Source of the DNA: Monarcha castaneiventris obscurior
Lineage: Eukaryota; Chordata; Aves; Passeriformes; Monarchidae
Assembly: GCA_026261815.1 (NCBI GenBank)
Contig: JAMPIT010000484.1
Coordinates: forward strand, 12,064,501 to 12,128,500
Length of the DNA stretch: 64,000 bases
Direction of reading: 5' to 3'
Shown here: one piece after another, positions 25,001 to 32,300 of the stretch
Numbering within the stretch: position 1 is the stretch's first letter
Layout of the letters: every line of letters begins with the position of its first letter
Translations under genes and position numbers: made by a program
The notes under the pieces: model-generated
Database searches by the model: none
What the model saw: only the letters and a program-made list of their open reading frames with translations
What the model was told of the DNA's origin: nothing

Positions 25001-28000
25001 GCCTGGCTGGCCACAGCACCTCCAAAGGTGCCTCACCAGCAGCCAGAAGCGATCTCACAGCTCAGTAACGATGCTTTGTTCTTGCAGAACATTTCCAGCC
25101 CTGGCGCCTTTACGGAGCGCTGCTCGGCAGCCTGCCTCCCGTGCCACCCCTCACACCACTCCCGTAGTACTCCTGACTAGAAGGCACTCCCAATCCAAAT
25201 CTTGTTACCAGTCCCCAACCCAACCCTGGATGCACAATGGGCTGTCCCAGAGGGACCTCGCAGAGCCCCACAAAGGTACTGCACTGAAGGTTTAATGATT
25301 TACACTCCCTACCTGTGACAGTCACCAGCATGGAGGCCACAAGCGGACGGTTGTTGTCCAGCTTACGGCTCAGCCTCAGCTCCCCGCTCGATTGATTTAC
25401 AATCAACAAGTGCAGTTCGTTTCCCCGCTCAAAGGTGTAGAAGAGGCGGTCAGATGCATCTGGGTCATATGCTGGGACCTTCCCTATGACCCCCGAGGGG
25501 AAGGTGTTGGACTTATTGGACACGTAGTTATTGAACAGGATTTGGAAGTTCTTCAGAACAGGGCTGTTGTCATTCTGGTCAATGAGTTTGATGTGGACTG
25601 TAGCTCTGCTGACCAGAGGGGCGGAGGTGGCCTGCACTACAATCACATACTCAGGTTTTGTCTCATAATCCAAGTCTATCAAGGCTGTGAGCTCCCCAGA
25701 AAAGATGTCCATCTGGAATATCTCAGGGATGTTGCCTTCCACAATTTGGTACATGATCTGGGCATTGGGTCCCTCATCCGGGTCAACAGCTGTGATTTGG
25801 GCCACCACAGAGCCTACAATGCTGTTCTCCTTTACCAAGACCTCAAACTCTTCAGCAGGAAAGACAGGGGCATTGTCATTCACATCCTGAATGGTAACTT
25901 GGATGTGGACAGGAGTCCGCTGAGGAGGGATGCCCCTGTCCACAGCGTAGGCAGTCAGTTCATAGACAGGAACGTTCTCGCGGTCCAGCCTGCGCACAGT
26001 GCGAATAATCCCCGAGGTGGGCTCTATGGTGAAGTCTCCATCCCCATCCTCCCCATTCTGGAAGGTGTACTGCACTCGCCCGTTGGTGTGGGCATCCCGG
26101 TCCGTGGCAGAGATCTGGAGCACGCTGGTGAAGGGAGGTGCATCCTCAGAGATCATGCCCTGGTAATGAGGGCTGACAAACTGGGGGGCATTGTCATTAA
26201 CATCATTCACCATGATTTCAACATATGTGGTGTCCGCCTTCTGGGGGATCCCATTGTCCTTGGCAGTGATAGCCAACGTATACGTCACCTGGTCCTCATA
26301 GTCCAGTTCTGCCTGGAGAGTGATGGCCCCAGAGTCTGGATCAATACGAAACTGAGGGACGTTGTCTTCCAAGTAGTATGTGATGCGGGCGTTTTCCCCT
26401 ACATCATCGTCCGTGGCACTGATCACCACCACGGTGCTGCCAACAGGCCTGTCCTCATTGATGCTCACGGAGTAGTGGGCACTCTGGAACACAGGCCGGT
26501 GCGTGTTGGCATCGGTGATGTTGATGTGCACGTGGCAGTTGTCACGCAGGGTGCGATCAGAGGCCGTCACGGTGAGCACATAGCGCCTCTCCTGCTTGTA
26601 GTCCAGCGGCAGAGACAGAGTGATGAGCCCCAGCCCACCTTGCGTGCTGATGGAGAAGCGGTTCCGCGTGTTGCCTCCTGTGATCTGGTAGGTGATGGCA
26701 CTGTTCACATCCCGGTCGATTGCTGTGACACTGAGGACGCTGGTCCCCACAGCTGCATCTTCGTTCAGGCGGATGAAGTATTCCTTCTGGGTGAACTCCG
26801 GGCGGTTGTCGTTGACATCCATGACAGTAATGGTGACGCTGGCTGAGGCGGATAAAGATGGAGAGCCATGGTCACGAGCCTCTACTCCAAAAAAATAGTG
26901 CTCGACCGATTCCCGGTCCAGGGGCCCACTGACCGTGATCCACCCAGTGGCACTGTTCACCACAAAGGGTGTGTCAGCCGAGACCCCTGTCAGTTTATAC
27001 TCCAGGCGTGAGTTCTCGCCGTAGTCTGCATCCACGGCCTGGATGTGGATGACAGAGTGGCCAAGGGGAGCATTCTCCAGGACGGAGATTTGAAAAGGGG
27101 TGCTGACAAAAATGGGGGCATGGTCATTGATGTCCACCACCTGGATGCTCACCATGCCAGTGTTGTTAGAAAGAGGAGGACGCCCCGCATCCTGGGCCCG
27201 GATCCTCAGAGCGTACTCCCGCTCCACCTCAAAATCCAGCGGGGCCACCACCTGTATTTCCCCAGTTACACTGTCGATAGAGAACTGGCCCCGACTGTTC
27301 CCGCTGATGATGTTGTAGTGCACCAGCGCGTTGTTGTCCTTGTCCAGATCCGTGGCGGTGACGCGCAGGATCTCGGTGTGGGGCCGTATGTCCTCCCTCA
27401 CTTGGACAATGTAGCGCTTCTCACTGAACTGAGGGATGTTGTCATTCTCATCGAGGACCGTGATGTAGACCTTGACGGTGGCGGAGCGGGGTCCCGGCTC
27501 CCTGCCCTGGTCATTGGCTTCCACCACCAGTGAGTACTTCTCCATCTTCTCCCTGTCCACCGGCCCGCTGGTGGTGATGAGGCCGGAGCGGGGATCAATC
27601 TCAAAGACGTCGTAGGCAGCCCGTTCATTGACAAAGCGGTAGCGGATGTTGGCATTGGGCGGGGAGTCAACATCGGTGGCCCGTAGCTGCAGAATGGGGT
27701 ATCCCTCCTCCACGTTCTCCCGGATGGTCTCCCGGTACTCGCCCTGCTCGAAGACGGGGTCGTGGTCGTTGCGGTCAGCCACAGTGATGGCCACCATGGT
27801 GGTGGCAGAGAGCCGGGGCGCCCCGTGGTCAGTGGCCGTCACTCGGAAGTAGTGCAGGTCCATGCTCTCGCGGTCCAGGGGCTGGGTGGTGGAGATGAGC
27901 CCGGCCCGCGGGTCGATGCTGAAGAGATCCCGCGAGCGGCTGTTCATCAGCGCGTCCATGGAGTACACCAGCCGCCCCGCCTCGCCCCCGTCGGGGTCCT

Positions 28001-28439
28001 GGGCCGCCACCGCCACCACCGCCGTCCCCGCCGGCTGGTTCTCCGCCACCTCCGCCTGGTAGTTGTACTGGGGGAACAGCGGGTGGCGGTTCGGGGCTGC
28101 TCGCCGGCCCCGCCGCCCCGGGGCCGGCGCCGGGGACAAGGGCAGCGGGCGCGGCGGGGCGGCGCGGGGCGGGCAGCGCGGCGGGGACCGGCGGCGCGGC
28201 GCCGGGGGCAGCCCCGGGGGCGCGGCCGCCGCCCGGCACGGCACGGCGGCGGGACGGCCCCGGCGGGCCGGCGGCCCCCAGCCCGCCGGCGGCGGCGGCG
28301 CGGTGGCCCCCAGCCCGGGGGGGAACAAAGGGAGCAGCAGGAGCGGCAGCAGCACCAGCAGGAGCGGCGGCGGCGGCCCCCGGTGGCGGCGGCAGCAGCA
28401 GCGGCTCGGGGCGGCCACCGGCTCCTCCGCCGCCGCCAT
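1..28439 (-). CDS. CELSR3: CELSR3, seven-pass cadherin adhesion GPCR (34 exons, 3' end cut by window)
   Basis: Flamingo-family planar polarity receptor at the neuronal plasma membrane; in mammals it guides axon tracts and neuron migration with Frizzled-3. Decoded layout by residue: signal peptide 1-45; cadherin repeats 1-9 about 120-1035; Flamingo-box segment 1045-1160; EGF 1-3 about 1163-1296; laminin G1 1298-1503; EGF4 1505-1543; laminin G2 1546-1715; EGF5-6 1720-1805; laminin-EGF 1806-1906; hormone-receptor domain 1906-1972; GAIN/GPS 1972-2312; seven helices 2318-2575; cytoplasmic tail 2576-3138. All 34 exons have AG acceptors and GT donors (one GC), and every phase closes. It is CELSR3 rather than CELSR1 or 2 because of segments such as [28 protein letters not shown] and the tail [13 protein letters not shown]. 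The stop codon and an estimated 20 residues lie left of base 1. The stretch before the first cadherin repeat is shorter than in mammals. Confidence 0.97.
133..859 (-). repeat. CELSR3: 13-residue (39-nt) tandem repeat in CELSR3 tail
   Basis: About 18 coding units approximating S-R-E-x-L-D-x-L-P-S-R-Q-x, e.g. [65 protein letters not shown]. Some units are shortened or diverged ([11 protein letters not shown]). Several junctions read RRQ-x-S or SRH/SRQ-x-S. Confidence 0.9.
1217..1417 (-). CDS. CELSR3: CELSR3 exon 33: cytoplasmic tail
   Basis: 201 nt, acceptor CAG/ATGTGG, donor AAAG/GTAACA. Encodes [40 protein letters not shown] and [10 protein letters not shown]. Confidence 0.95.
1559..1732 (-). 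CDS. CELSR3: CELSR3 exon 32: acidic DSDSDSD tail block
   Basis: 174 nt, acceptor CAG/ACCAGG. Encodes [20 protein letters not shown] and [14 protein letters not shown]. The donor is AAAG/GCAAGT, a GC donor; the phase and the next exon (DVDGNDL) require this position. Confidence 0.93.
2352..2458 (-). CDS. CELSR3: CELSR3 exon 31: cytoplasmic tail
   Basis: 107 nt, acceptor CAG/AGACAA, donor GAG/GTAAAG. Encodes [20 protein letters not shown] and [15 protein letters not shown]. Confidence 0.94.
2551..2687 (-). CDS. CELSR3: CELSR3 exon 30: cytoplasmic tail
   Basis: 137 nt, acceptor CAG/GGCCCC, donor CAG/GTAGGG. Encodes [20 protein letters not shown] followed by a serine-rich stretch, a strongly conserved tail block. 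Confidence 0.95.
2826..2939 (-). CDS. CELSR3: CELSR3 exon 29: TM7 end and start of tail
   Basis: 114 nt, phase 0 at both ends, acceptor CAG/GGCCTG, donor CAG/GTGGGC. Encodes [20 protein letters not shown] and [17 protein letters not shown]. Confidence 0.94.
3575..3701 (-). CDS. CELSR3: CELSR3 exon 28: TM6 and TM7 start
   Basis: 127 nt, acceptor CAG/CATGAC, donor CAG/GTAACT. Encodes [20 protein letters not shown] and [25 protein letters not shown] is the adhesion-GPCR TM6 toggle region. Confidence 0.95.
4345..4424 (-). CDS. CELSR3: CELSR3 exon 27: TM5 end and intracellular loop 3
   Basis: 80 nt, acceptor CAG/ATGAAT, donor CT/GTGAGT. Encodes [20 protein letters not shown] and TKKKSV. Confidence 0.95.
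4722..4834 (-). CDS. CELSR3: CELSR3 exon 26: extracellular loop 2 and TM5
   Basis: 113 nt, acceptor CAG/GGCTGG, donor GTG/GTAAAA. Encodes [20 protein letters not shown] and [12 protein letters not shown]; the FCW cysteine is the loop-2 disulfide partner. Confidence 0.95.
5364..5538 (-). CDS. CELSR3: CELSR3 exon 25: TM3 and TM4
   Basis: 175 nt, acceptor CAG/TTTCTC, donor ACTG/GTAAGA. Third helix [20 protein letters not shown]; fourth helix begins [16 protein letters not shown]. Confidence 0.95.
5644..5850 (-). CDS. CELSR3: CELSR3 exon 24: TM1 and TM2
   Basis: 207 nt, phase 0 at both ends, acceptor CAG/CAACTG, donor CAG/GTCTGT. First helix around [19 protein letters not shown]; second around [16 protein letters not shown], ending INRTENQ. 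Confidence 0.95.
6040..6166 (-). CDS. CELSR3: CELSR3 exon 23: GPS motif
   Basis: 127 nt, acceptor CAG/GACCAA, donor GAG/GTAACC. Encodes [20 protein letters not shown] and [17 protein letters not shown]. The four GPS cysteine/tryptophan positions are present, but QFG stands where cleaved receptors have HL-T/S, so autoproteolysis is not expected. Confidence 0.95.
6335..6426 (+). mobile_element. CR1 LINE 3'-end fragment
   Basis: Contains GTTGGACTCAATGACC, TTAAAGGTCTGTTCC and a terminal ATTCTATGA, the 3' signature of avian CR1. Truncated at the 5' end as usual; inside CELSR3 intron 22, antisense to the gene and 143 bp from exon 22. Confidence 0.85.
6570..6737 (-). CDS. CELSR3: CELSR3 exon 22: GAIN subdomain B, start of GPS
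   Basis: 168 nt, acceptor CAG/GCTCCC, donor CC/GTGAGT. Encodes [20 protein letters not shown] and the [15 protein letters not shown] stretch leading into the GPS motif. Confidence 0.95.
7007..7187 (-). CDS. CELSR3: CELSR3 exon 21: GAIN subdomain B
   Basis: 181 nt, donor CAG/GTATGT. Encodes [20 protein letters not shown]. Two acceptors 12 nt apart (7187 or 7175) keep the same frame; I give the longer form. A (GT)9 tract lies 27 nt upstream of the acceptor. Confidence 0.9.
7214..7231 (+). repeat. (AC)9 microsatellite
   Basis: Nine AC units, read as GT on the gene strand, immediately upstream of the pyrimidine tract of CELSR3 exon 21. Confidence 0.95.
7353..7402 (+). mobile_element. Degenerate CR1 3'-end fragment
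   Basis: AACTAAATGGCTTTTAAAGG followed by TCCATTCCAACTCAAACT and ATTTTATGATT matches the CR1 tail with several mismatches, so it is older than the copy at 6335. In CELSR3 intron 20, just past the exon 20 donor. Confidence 0.75.
7466..7615 (-). CDS. CELSR3: CELSR3 exon 20: GAIN linker
   Basis: 150 nt, acceptor CAG/TGCTGA, donor AAG/GTGAGC. Encodes [20 protein letters not shown] and [17 protein letters not shown]. Confidence 0.95.
8111..8294 (-). CDS. CELSR3: CELSR3 exon 19: GAIN
   Basis: 184 nt, acceptor CAG/AACCTG, donor ATCA/GTGAGT. Encodes [20 protein letters not shown] through [17 protein letters not shown]. Confidence 0.95.
8743..8952 (-). CDS. CELSR3: CELSR3 exon 18: GAIN subdomain A
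   Basis: 210 nt, phase 0 at both ends, acceptor CAG/CTGGAG, donor GAG/GTGAGT. Helical segment [20 protein letters not shown], then [13 protein letters not shown] at the end. Confidence 0.95.
9689..9783 (-). CDS. CELSR3: CELSR3 exon 17: end of hormone-receptor domain
   Basis: 95 nt, acceptor CTAG/GTGCAG, donor CTG/GTAATC. Encodes [20 protein letters not shown] and [11 protein letters not shown]. It follows the 2.2-kb intron 16. Confidence 0.94.
9784..12030 (-). other. CELSR3 intron 16
   Basis: 2247 bp between the two halves of the hormone-receptor domain. Open frames here do not match the receptor and lack matching splice sites. Nothing else recognised. Confidence 0.85.
12031..12132 (-). CDS. 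CELSR3: CELSR3 exon 16: hormone-receptor domain
   Basis: 102 nt, acceptor CAG/TGCTCT, donor TTGG/GTGAGT. Encodes [20 protein letters not shown] and [11 protein letters not shown], the start of the extracellular hormone-receptor-like domain of adhesion GPCRs. Confidence 0.95.
12218..12401 (-). CDS. CELSR3: CELSR3 exon 15: laminin-type EGF
   Basis: 184 nt, acceptor CAG/GACTTC, donor GAGG/GTGAGT. Encodes [35 protein letters not shown] and [11 protein letters not shown]. Confidence 0.95.
12711..12831 (-). CDS. CELSR3: CELSR3 exon 14: laminin-type EGF, first part
   Basis: 121 nt, acceptor TAG/GATGGA, donor AAG/GTGAGG. Encodes [20 protein letters not shown] and [15 protein letters not shown], a laminin-EGF signature. 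Confidence 0.95.
13016..13157 (-). CDS. CELSR3: CELSR3 exon 13: EGF6
   Basis: 142 nt, acceptor CAG/GGTACT, donor CAG/GTGAGA. Encodes [20 protein letters not shown] and the closing [14 protein letters not shown]. Confidence 0.94.
13412..13580 (-). CDS. CELSR3: CELSR3 exon 12: end of laminin G2, EGF5
   Basis: 169 nt, acceptor AG/GTGTGC, donor CAG/GTAGGA. Encodes [20 protein letters not shown] followed by an EGF module ([16 protein letters not shown]). Confidence 0.94.
13842..13952 (-). CDS. CELSR3: CELSR3 exon 11: laminin G2
   Basis: 111 nt, phase 0 at both ends, acceptor CAG/GACACG, donor CAG/GTGAGT. Encodes [20 protein letters not shown] and RGCIQ. Confidence 0.93.
14100..14285 (-). CDS. 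CELSR3: CELSR3 exon 10: laminin G2
   Basis: 186 nt, phase 0 at both ends, acceptor CAG/CTGGCT, donor CAG/GTAGGT. Encodes the [20 protein letters not shown] and KWHDLQLEL strands. Confidence 0.94.
14522..14691 (-). CDS. CELSR3: CELSR3 exon 9: laminin G2
   Basis: 170 nt, acceptor CAG/CCATG, donor CAG/GTATGG. Encodes [20 protein letters not shown] and the [19 protein letters not shown] strand of the second laminin-G domain. Confidence 0.94.
14867..14992 (-). CDS. CELSR3: CELSR3 exon 8: EGF4
   Basis: 126 nt, acceptor CAG/GCTGTC, donor ATG/GTGAGT. Encodes one EGF module ([19 protein letters not shown] ... [10 protein letters not shown]) between the two laminin-G domains. Confidence 0.94.
15444..15607 (-). 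CDS. CELSR3: CELSR3 exon 7: end of laminin G1
   Basis: 164 nt, acceptor TAG/GTCCCT, donor CAG/GTACCA. Encodes [20 protein letters not shown] and the closing [15 protein letters not shown] segment of a laminin-G domain. Confidence 0.94.
15795..15952 (-). CDS. CELSR3: CELSR3 exon 6: laminin G1
   Basis: 158 nt, acceptor CAG/CCCAAG, donor AAAAA/GTGAGT. Encodes [20 protein letters not shown], the [17 protein letters not shown] strand and VQTSSKK. Confidence 0.94.
16369..16457 (-). CDS. CELSR3: CELSR3 exon 5: laminin G1
   Basis: 89 nt, acceptor CAG/GAGAG, donor AAG/GTACGT. Encodes [20 protein letters not shown] and LQLHYYNK; the DGQWH motif is a laminin-G hallmark. Confidence 0.94.
16825..16940 (-). 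CDS. CELSR3: CELSR3 exon 4: laminin G1
   Basis: 116 nt, acceptor CAG/GTTCAG, donor CAG/GTAAGC. Encodes [18 protein letters not shown] and the strands up to KYSTG, typical of a laminin-G beta sandwich. Confidence 0.94.
17320..17542 (-). CDS. CELSR3: CELSR3 exon 3: EGF3 and start of laminin G1
   Basis: 223 nt, acceptor CAG/GCGAG, donor TC/GTGAGT. EGF with [12 protein letters not shown], then the first laminin-G strands ([20 protein letters not shown]). Residues 1254-1327. Very GC-rich compared with the flanking introns. Confidence 0.95.
17543..19104 (-). other. CELSR3 intron 2
   Basis: 1562 bp. Mostly GC-rich; an AT-richer block at about 18270-18375 holds CTCATTAACC and the near-palindrome GGTTAATTACC and is a candidate regulatory element. 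Confidence 0.8.
19105..19737 (-). CDS. CELSR3: CELSR3 exon 2: Flamingo box, EGF1, EGF2
   Basis: 633 nt, acceptor CAG/ATGGG, donor GCG/GTGAGT. It encodes [14 protein letters not shown] followed by the membrane-proximal Flamingo-box segment ([18 protein letters not shown]), then two EGF modules beginning [16 protein letters not shown] and [15 protein letters not shown]. Residues 1043-1253. Confidence 0.95.
19738..25312 (-). other. CELSR3 intron 1
   Basis: 5575 bp, the largest intron of the gene. No exon or transposon recognised. It holds a CTCF-like core near 19889, an AT-richer block with a POU-type palindrome near 22668, and a mixed block at about 23920-24350 with CTAATTGC and ACAATTAGCC. 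These are the places to look for enhancers. Confidence 0.8.
25313..28439 (-). CDS. CELSR3: CELSR3 exon 1: signal peptide and cadherin repeats 1-9
   Basis: A single 3127-nt coding exon (residues 1-1042, ends phase 1 before GTAG). I chose the ATG at 28439 because it sits in a CACCATGG Kozak context and is followed by a basic stretch and a leucine-rich core ([14 protein letters not shown]), as in a signal peptide. The frame stays open upstream to 28922, but that part translates the 19-bp minisatellite. The first cadherin strand ([13 protein letters not shown]) starts near residue 126. Calcium linkers seen include DRNDHDP, DENDNIP, DINDHAP, DVNDNRP, DVNDNAP (twice) and DQNDNSP; the linker between repeats 5 and 6 is DANTHRP. 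Confidence 0.96.
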
Positions 28440-29350
28440 GGTGCCTCGGCGGCCGCCGCCCGGCCCGGGCGCACGGCGGTGGGCTCGGCGCCGCCCCCAC
28501 CAGCGCCGGCGATGGCCGCCCCCGCCCCACCGCCCCGCGCCGCCGCCGCCGCCGCCGCTGCTGCCGGGGGTGGCGGCGGCTCCTCCCGCAGCCCCAACAT
28601 GGCTCCCGCCGCTCCGCCCCGCCGCGCCCCCGCCCGCCCCGCGCCGCCATCTTGAGCGCGGCCGGCTGGGCTGCGGGGCTGCTGCGTTGCGCGGGGGGTG
28701 CTCCGTGCCCCGGTGGCTGCTCCGTGCCCCTGTGGGTGCTCCGAGCCCCGGCGGGTACTCCATGCCCCAACGGATGGTCCGTGCCCCTGTGGGTGCTCCG
28801 TGCCCCTGTGGGTGCTCCGAGCCCCAGCGGATGCTCCGTGCCCCGGTGGCTGTTCCGTGCCGCGATGGGTGCTCCGTGCCGCGGGGGCTCGGACGCTGTG
28901 CGGGACACGCGTCCCCGGGCACCGCCGGCCCTGGAGCGGGGTGAGCCGCCCGCGAGTGCGCCCCGCGGGCTCAGCGCTGCCGGCCGGCCCTGTGCGAGCG
29001 GCTGCACCGGCCGGGCCCGGGCGAGGGGCTCCCGGAGCCTCCTTGCCCAAAGCGCAGGGCCCGCGGACACCGTGCCACCGTGCACACAACGCGCACCGGC
29101 TGAGCGCACCGAGCCGCTGCTGCGGCACTGCCGCTGCCCCAGGCGCAGAACGGTCCCCGCGGCCGGGCTGTCCCCCGTGCCCGAGGAGAGCCCGCGGGGG
29201 CAGCTGCCCGGCCGCCGGCACCGAGGGCGAGGCAGGAAAGTGCCAGCGGTTCGGCAGGAGGCACTGCCATGGCTGGCAGCCCCGCGGGCCCCTTGCACCC
29301 GCACATCTCCATCTGGAAGCGGCACCGCGTTGGGCATCCTGCAGGGATGG
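27900..29350. promoter_or_regulatory. CpG island over CELSR3 start
   Basis: Extremely GC- and CpG-rich sequence with many CCCCGCCC/GGGCGG boxes spanning the 5' part of exon 1, the start codon and about 900 bp upstream. Expected of a CpG-island promoter; the exact transcription start cannot be read from the sequence and no TATA box is evident. Confidence 0.75.
28698..28887. repeat. 19-bp minisatellite, 10 copies
   Basis: Ten head-to-tail copies of a 19-bp unit close to GTGCTCCGTGCCCCTGTGG, starting at 28698 and every 19 bases to 28869. Located 259-448 bp upstream of the CELSR3 ATG, in the presumed 5' UTR or core promoter. Confidence 0.93.
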
Positions 29351-32300
29351 GTTTTACTGCGTGCATGAGGACGGGCTTCCCTGTGTCCCGCTCTTCCAGG
29401 CTGTGCAAGTGGTGTCACATCCCCTGCCACCCGGCTCCGCCACCCATGGGCACAGAAGTGCTTGGCACAGGTTTAGCTATCCCACGCTGCTTCCCCGACA
29501 CAGACCAGGAGTGGCATCATCACCAGAGGGAAAGTTGCAGATTTTGCTTCCTGCATCCCTGATATAAAAAAACCCCAACCAACCTTATATTTTTTCCAAG
29601 GAAAATTCAGTTTGAGGTCCTTGCATTATGGTGATTCATTAACGCATCAGCCTCATAATTTAGTTGTTGGTTTGATTCAATCAACTAATATCTCATCCTA
29701 ATCCACTGGAACTCATAACAGGCATAGGAATAACAGGGTTTAGGTCGTCATTAGTGTTTCGCGTGCCACGGCAGGGGGATGTCCTTGGCCATGTCCTGCT
29801 GAAGGAGAGGGCACACTGGGGCAAATGCTAGAGAGTAAAGAGCCATGTCAGGGAGGAAAATAGAGGAAATCTGGGAGATGAAGGTTCAGGATGGGGTAGA
29901 GAAGGACAGGGCATACATGGGACACACAGTGCCTCCATGCACATCCCAGGTCCAAAGGGGCTGCAAGAGCCCTGTGTGCTGCTGTGCTGGCTGGGCTGTG
30001 GTTCAGGGCACATAGGCTAGAGAGCAAGAGGACCCTCATATCCACACCACATCCAGGCTAGACATCACTGGCAGCCCTTGTGTAGGCCCTGCATAGCTCC
30101 CAAAACAAACTCACAAATTAACAGTGGGATGCATTCACACTGGAGATGGCGCTCAGCCGCTCAGCTGTCACTCCCAGCACTGCAGGAGCCATGCTCACTC
30201 TCCAACACACACTGCACAGGAAACAGCACAGGGCTGTGCGAGGTCCCACTGTCCTTTTGCAGAAATCCAAGAGGCTGCTTGGGAACTGCACACTGCTTTG
30301 GACAGCACAGGCCATCTGTACAGCAAGGAGGGCTCACAGGAGATGCTCGGGCCCCAGGGCACAGCAGGTCTGGGGACCTCAAGACGGTCCAGCTGCCAAT
30401 GTCCTGGTGGTGCCCTCTGCTCCAGCCCTGGCTGGGGCTGTAGCATCCCACAGTGCTGAATCCTGATGTCACCAGTGCTTTGCTTCTCTGCTCCATGTTC
30501 TGGTGCTCCACCACCAGCTCTCACACAGCTTTGGTTCCACCAATGGTGACAGATGGTCCCCTAGCAATTATTGTTAGTGTAAACAAGGGGCTGGGAAGAG
30601 CACACGCTGCCCACTGATCAGGGGTTTGACAGCAAGCAGGCTCTCATTCCAAGGGTGGAAACTGAGGAAAAACAACATGGGGTCTGCAGCACACCCAGTA
30701 TGTCCCCAAACCAGTGGCTAGGCCTCATGCAGGGCTGGTGATTCCCTCCCATCATCCCTGCAGAAGCCAAGGCCTGGCACCACTGGGTGCCCACAGGGTG
30801 GGCAGAGCAGGCAGGGCTTGTCCTTGCCCTGTTGCTTGTGCCGAGAAGTTTTAGGACCGCAATGGGAAATACCAGGCAGGCCCTAAAGTGGTGGCCAGTG
30901 CAGCTCCACATGTACCAGAGAGAAATTCCCTGGTGCTTACACAATGCTCAGGGCTGACACCCAGTGAGTGTGGATGTCTAAGCCCCTGGAGAAACCAACA
31001 TGTTAATTTATGAACTGCACAGGATGGGTAATCTGCTGTGATTAACTCCTCAACCACCACATAACACCTCTGGCTTGGGTGGTCCTGCATCAGCACTGAC
31101 AGGGCTGTAGCCATACCAGCCCTGGGCATGCTGTGCTCTTGGGAGATTTACCTTCTCCTCTCCAGACCCTTAAGCATCCACCTGAACCCTCTCAGTGCTG
31201 TTAGGATAATGCCAGAGCAGCCCTGGCCCCGCACAGCTCACCCTAGAAACCTCATTTATCATGGGGCAGCTCATCACCCACGTGCAACAGGAACATGCTG
31301 GCTGGATCATACATCACACCTCCTCAAACTGGGGATGTGCCATCAGGAAACCAAATCAGGAGAGAGGCAATACTTTTTAAAAGTAATGAAGGCTTTCAAG
31401 TTTATTTGTTCTAATTACCCAGCTGACAGCTCAAGGGAGGAGGAGAAAAGTATCAGGGTATTACTGCCACAAATAGTTGTAATTGAATCATTCCAGACAA
31501 TAAAGCAGAAGCGCAGATCACAGGCAATGCATCACTCCCCCCCACGCCAGCCCCCCAACACCCCTCACTGTTGCACCACAATAAAAACACCAATATGAGG
31601 AGACACTGCTCTAACTGTGCTCTATTACAGCAAACAATCTTGAGTGTCTCACCAACATGGAGAGCAGGACCTGGTGAGCAGGCTGGGGACAGTGAGTTTA
31701 CACGCTGCAGTTTGATTCCCTGCGATGTGGGAAGGCCTTTCCTGGGCAGCAGGTGCATCTCTCCCCCTGGACCCCACAGCCAGCTGCCCCCCAGCTCTTC
31801 CAGCCCTGGCTGCGGTGGGGCAGAGGATGTTATGCTACTCTGCAGCTGGGCCGGGGTGAGCAGCCCCATGGACAGCAGTGGCTCGGGGATACCAACAGGA
31901 GCCACCAGCTCTGCAGTCTGTGCTCCTGGCAAGCAGAGCCACAGGTCCTGCTACTGCTGGGTTTGCCTGGCACAGCAAAGCCTGTGCTGCGTCACTGAGG
32001 GCAAGTGCCAGATGAACATCCCACCACAGCAGCAGGTCGTGGGCCAACAACAAACCCCAGCAGCATTCAGAAGCAAGCCAAGGTTGGCTCAGGGGCACAT
32101 GCAACCATGTGCTGCACAGAGCAATGGGGCACAGGAGAGCCACCACGGGGGACACACCAGTGAGCACTGGCAGCCCTTGTGTCATGCCTGCCCCCGGGTG
32201 TGCAAATTGCACACTTCAAGGCCACACGCCTGGGGACTTTGGAGACAGGCCAAAGAGGCAGGAGCTGGGACAGCCCTGGTCCCGATTCTGCAGGCAGCTG

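Noticed and set aside
25392..26846. 484-codon open frame on the plus strand
   Set aside because: Exact antisense of the cadherin exon; it arises from codon bias of the real gene and matches no family I know.
28440..28922. In-frame 161-residue N-terminal extension of CELSR3 starting at 28922
   Set aside because: It translates the 19-bp minisatellite and GC-rich leader, has no signal peptide at its front, and the ATG at 28439 has a strong Kozak context and a signal sequence directly after it.
27762..29567. Several long plus-strand frames (240-300 codons) over the CpG island
   Set aside because: Low-complexity Arg/Pro/Ala translations of GC-rich DNA on both strands. A divergent non-coding transcript is possible here but not visible in the sequence.
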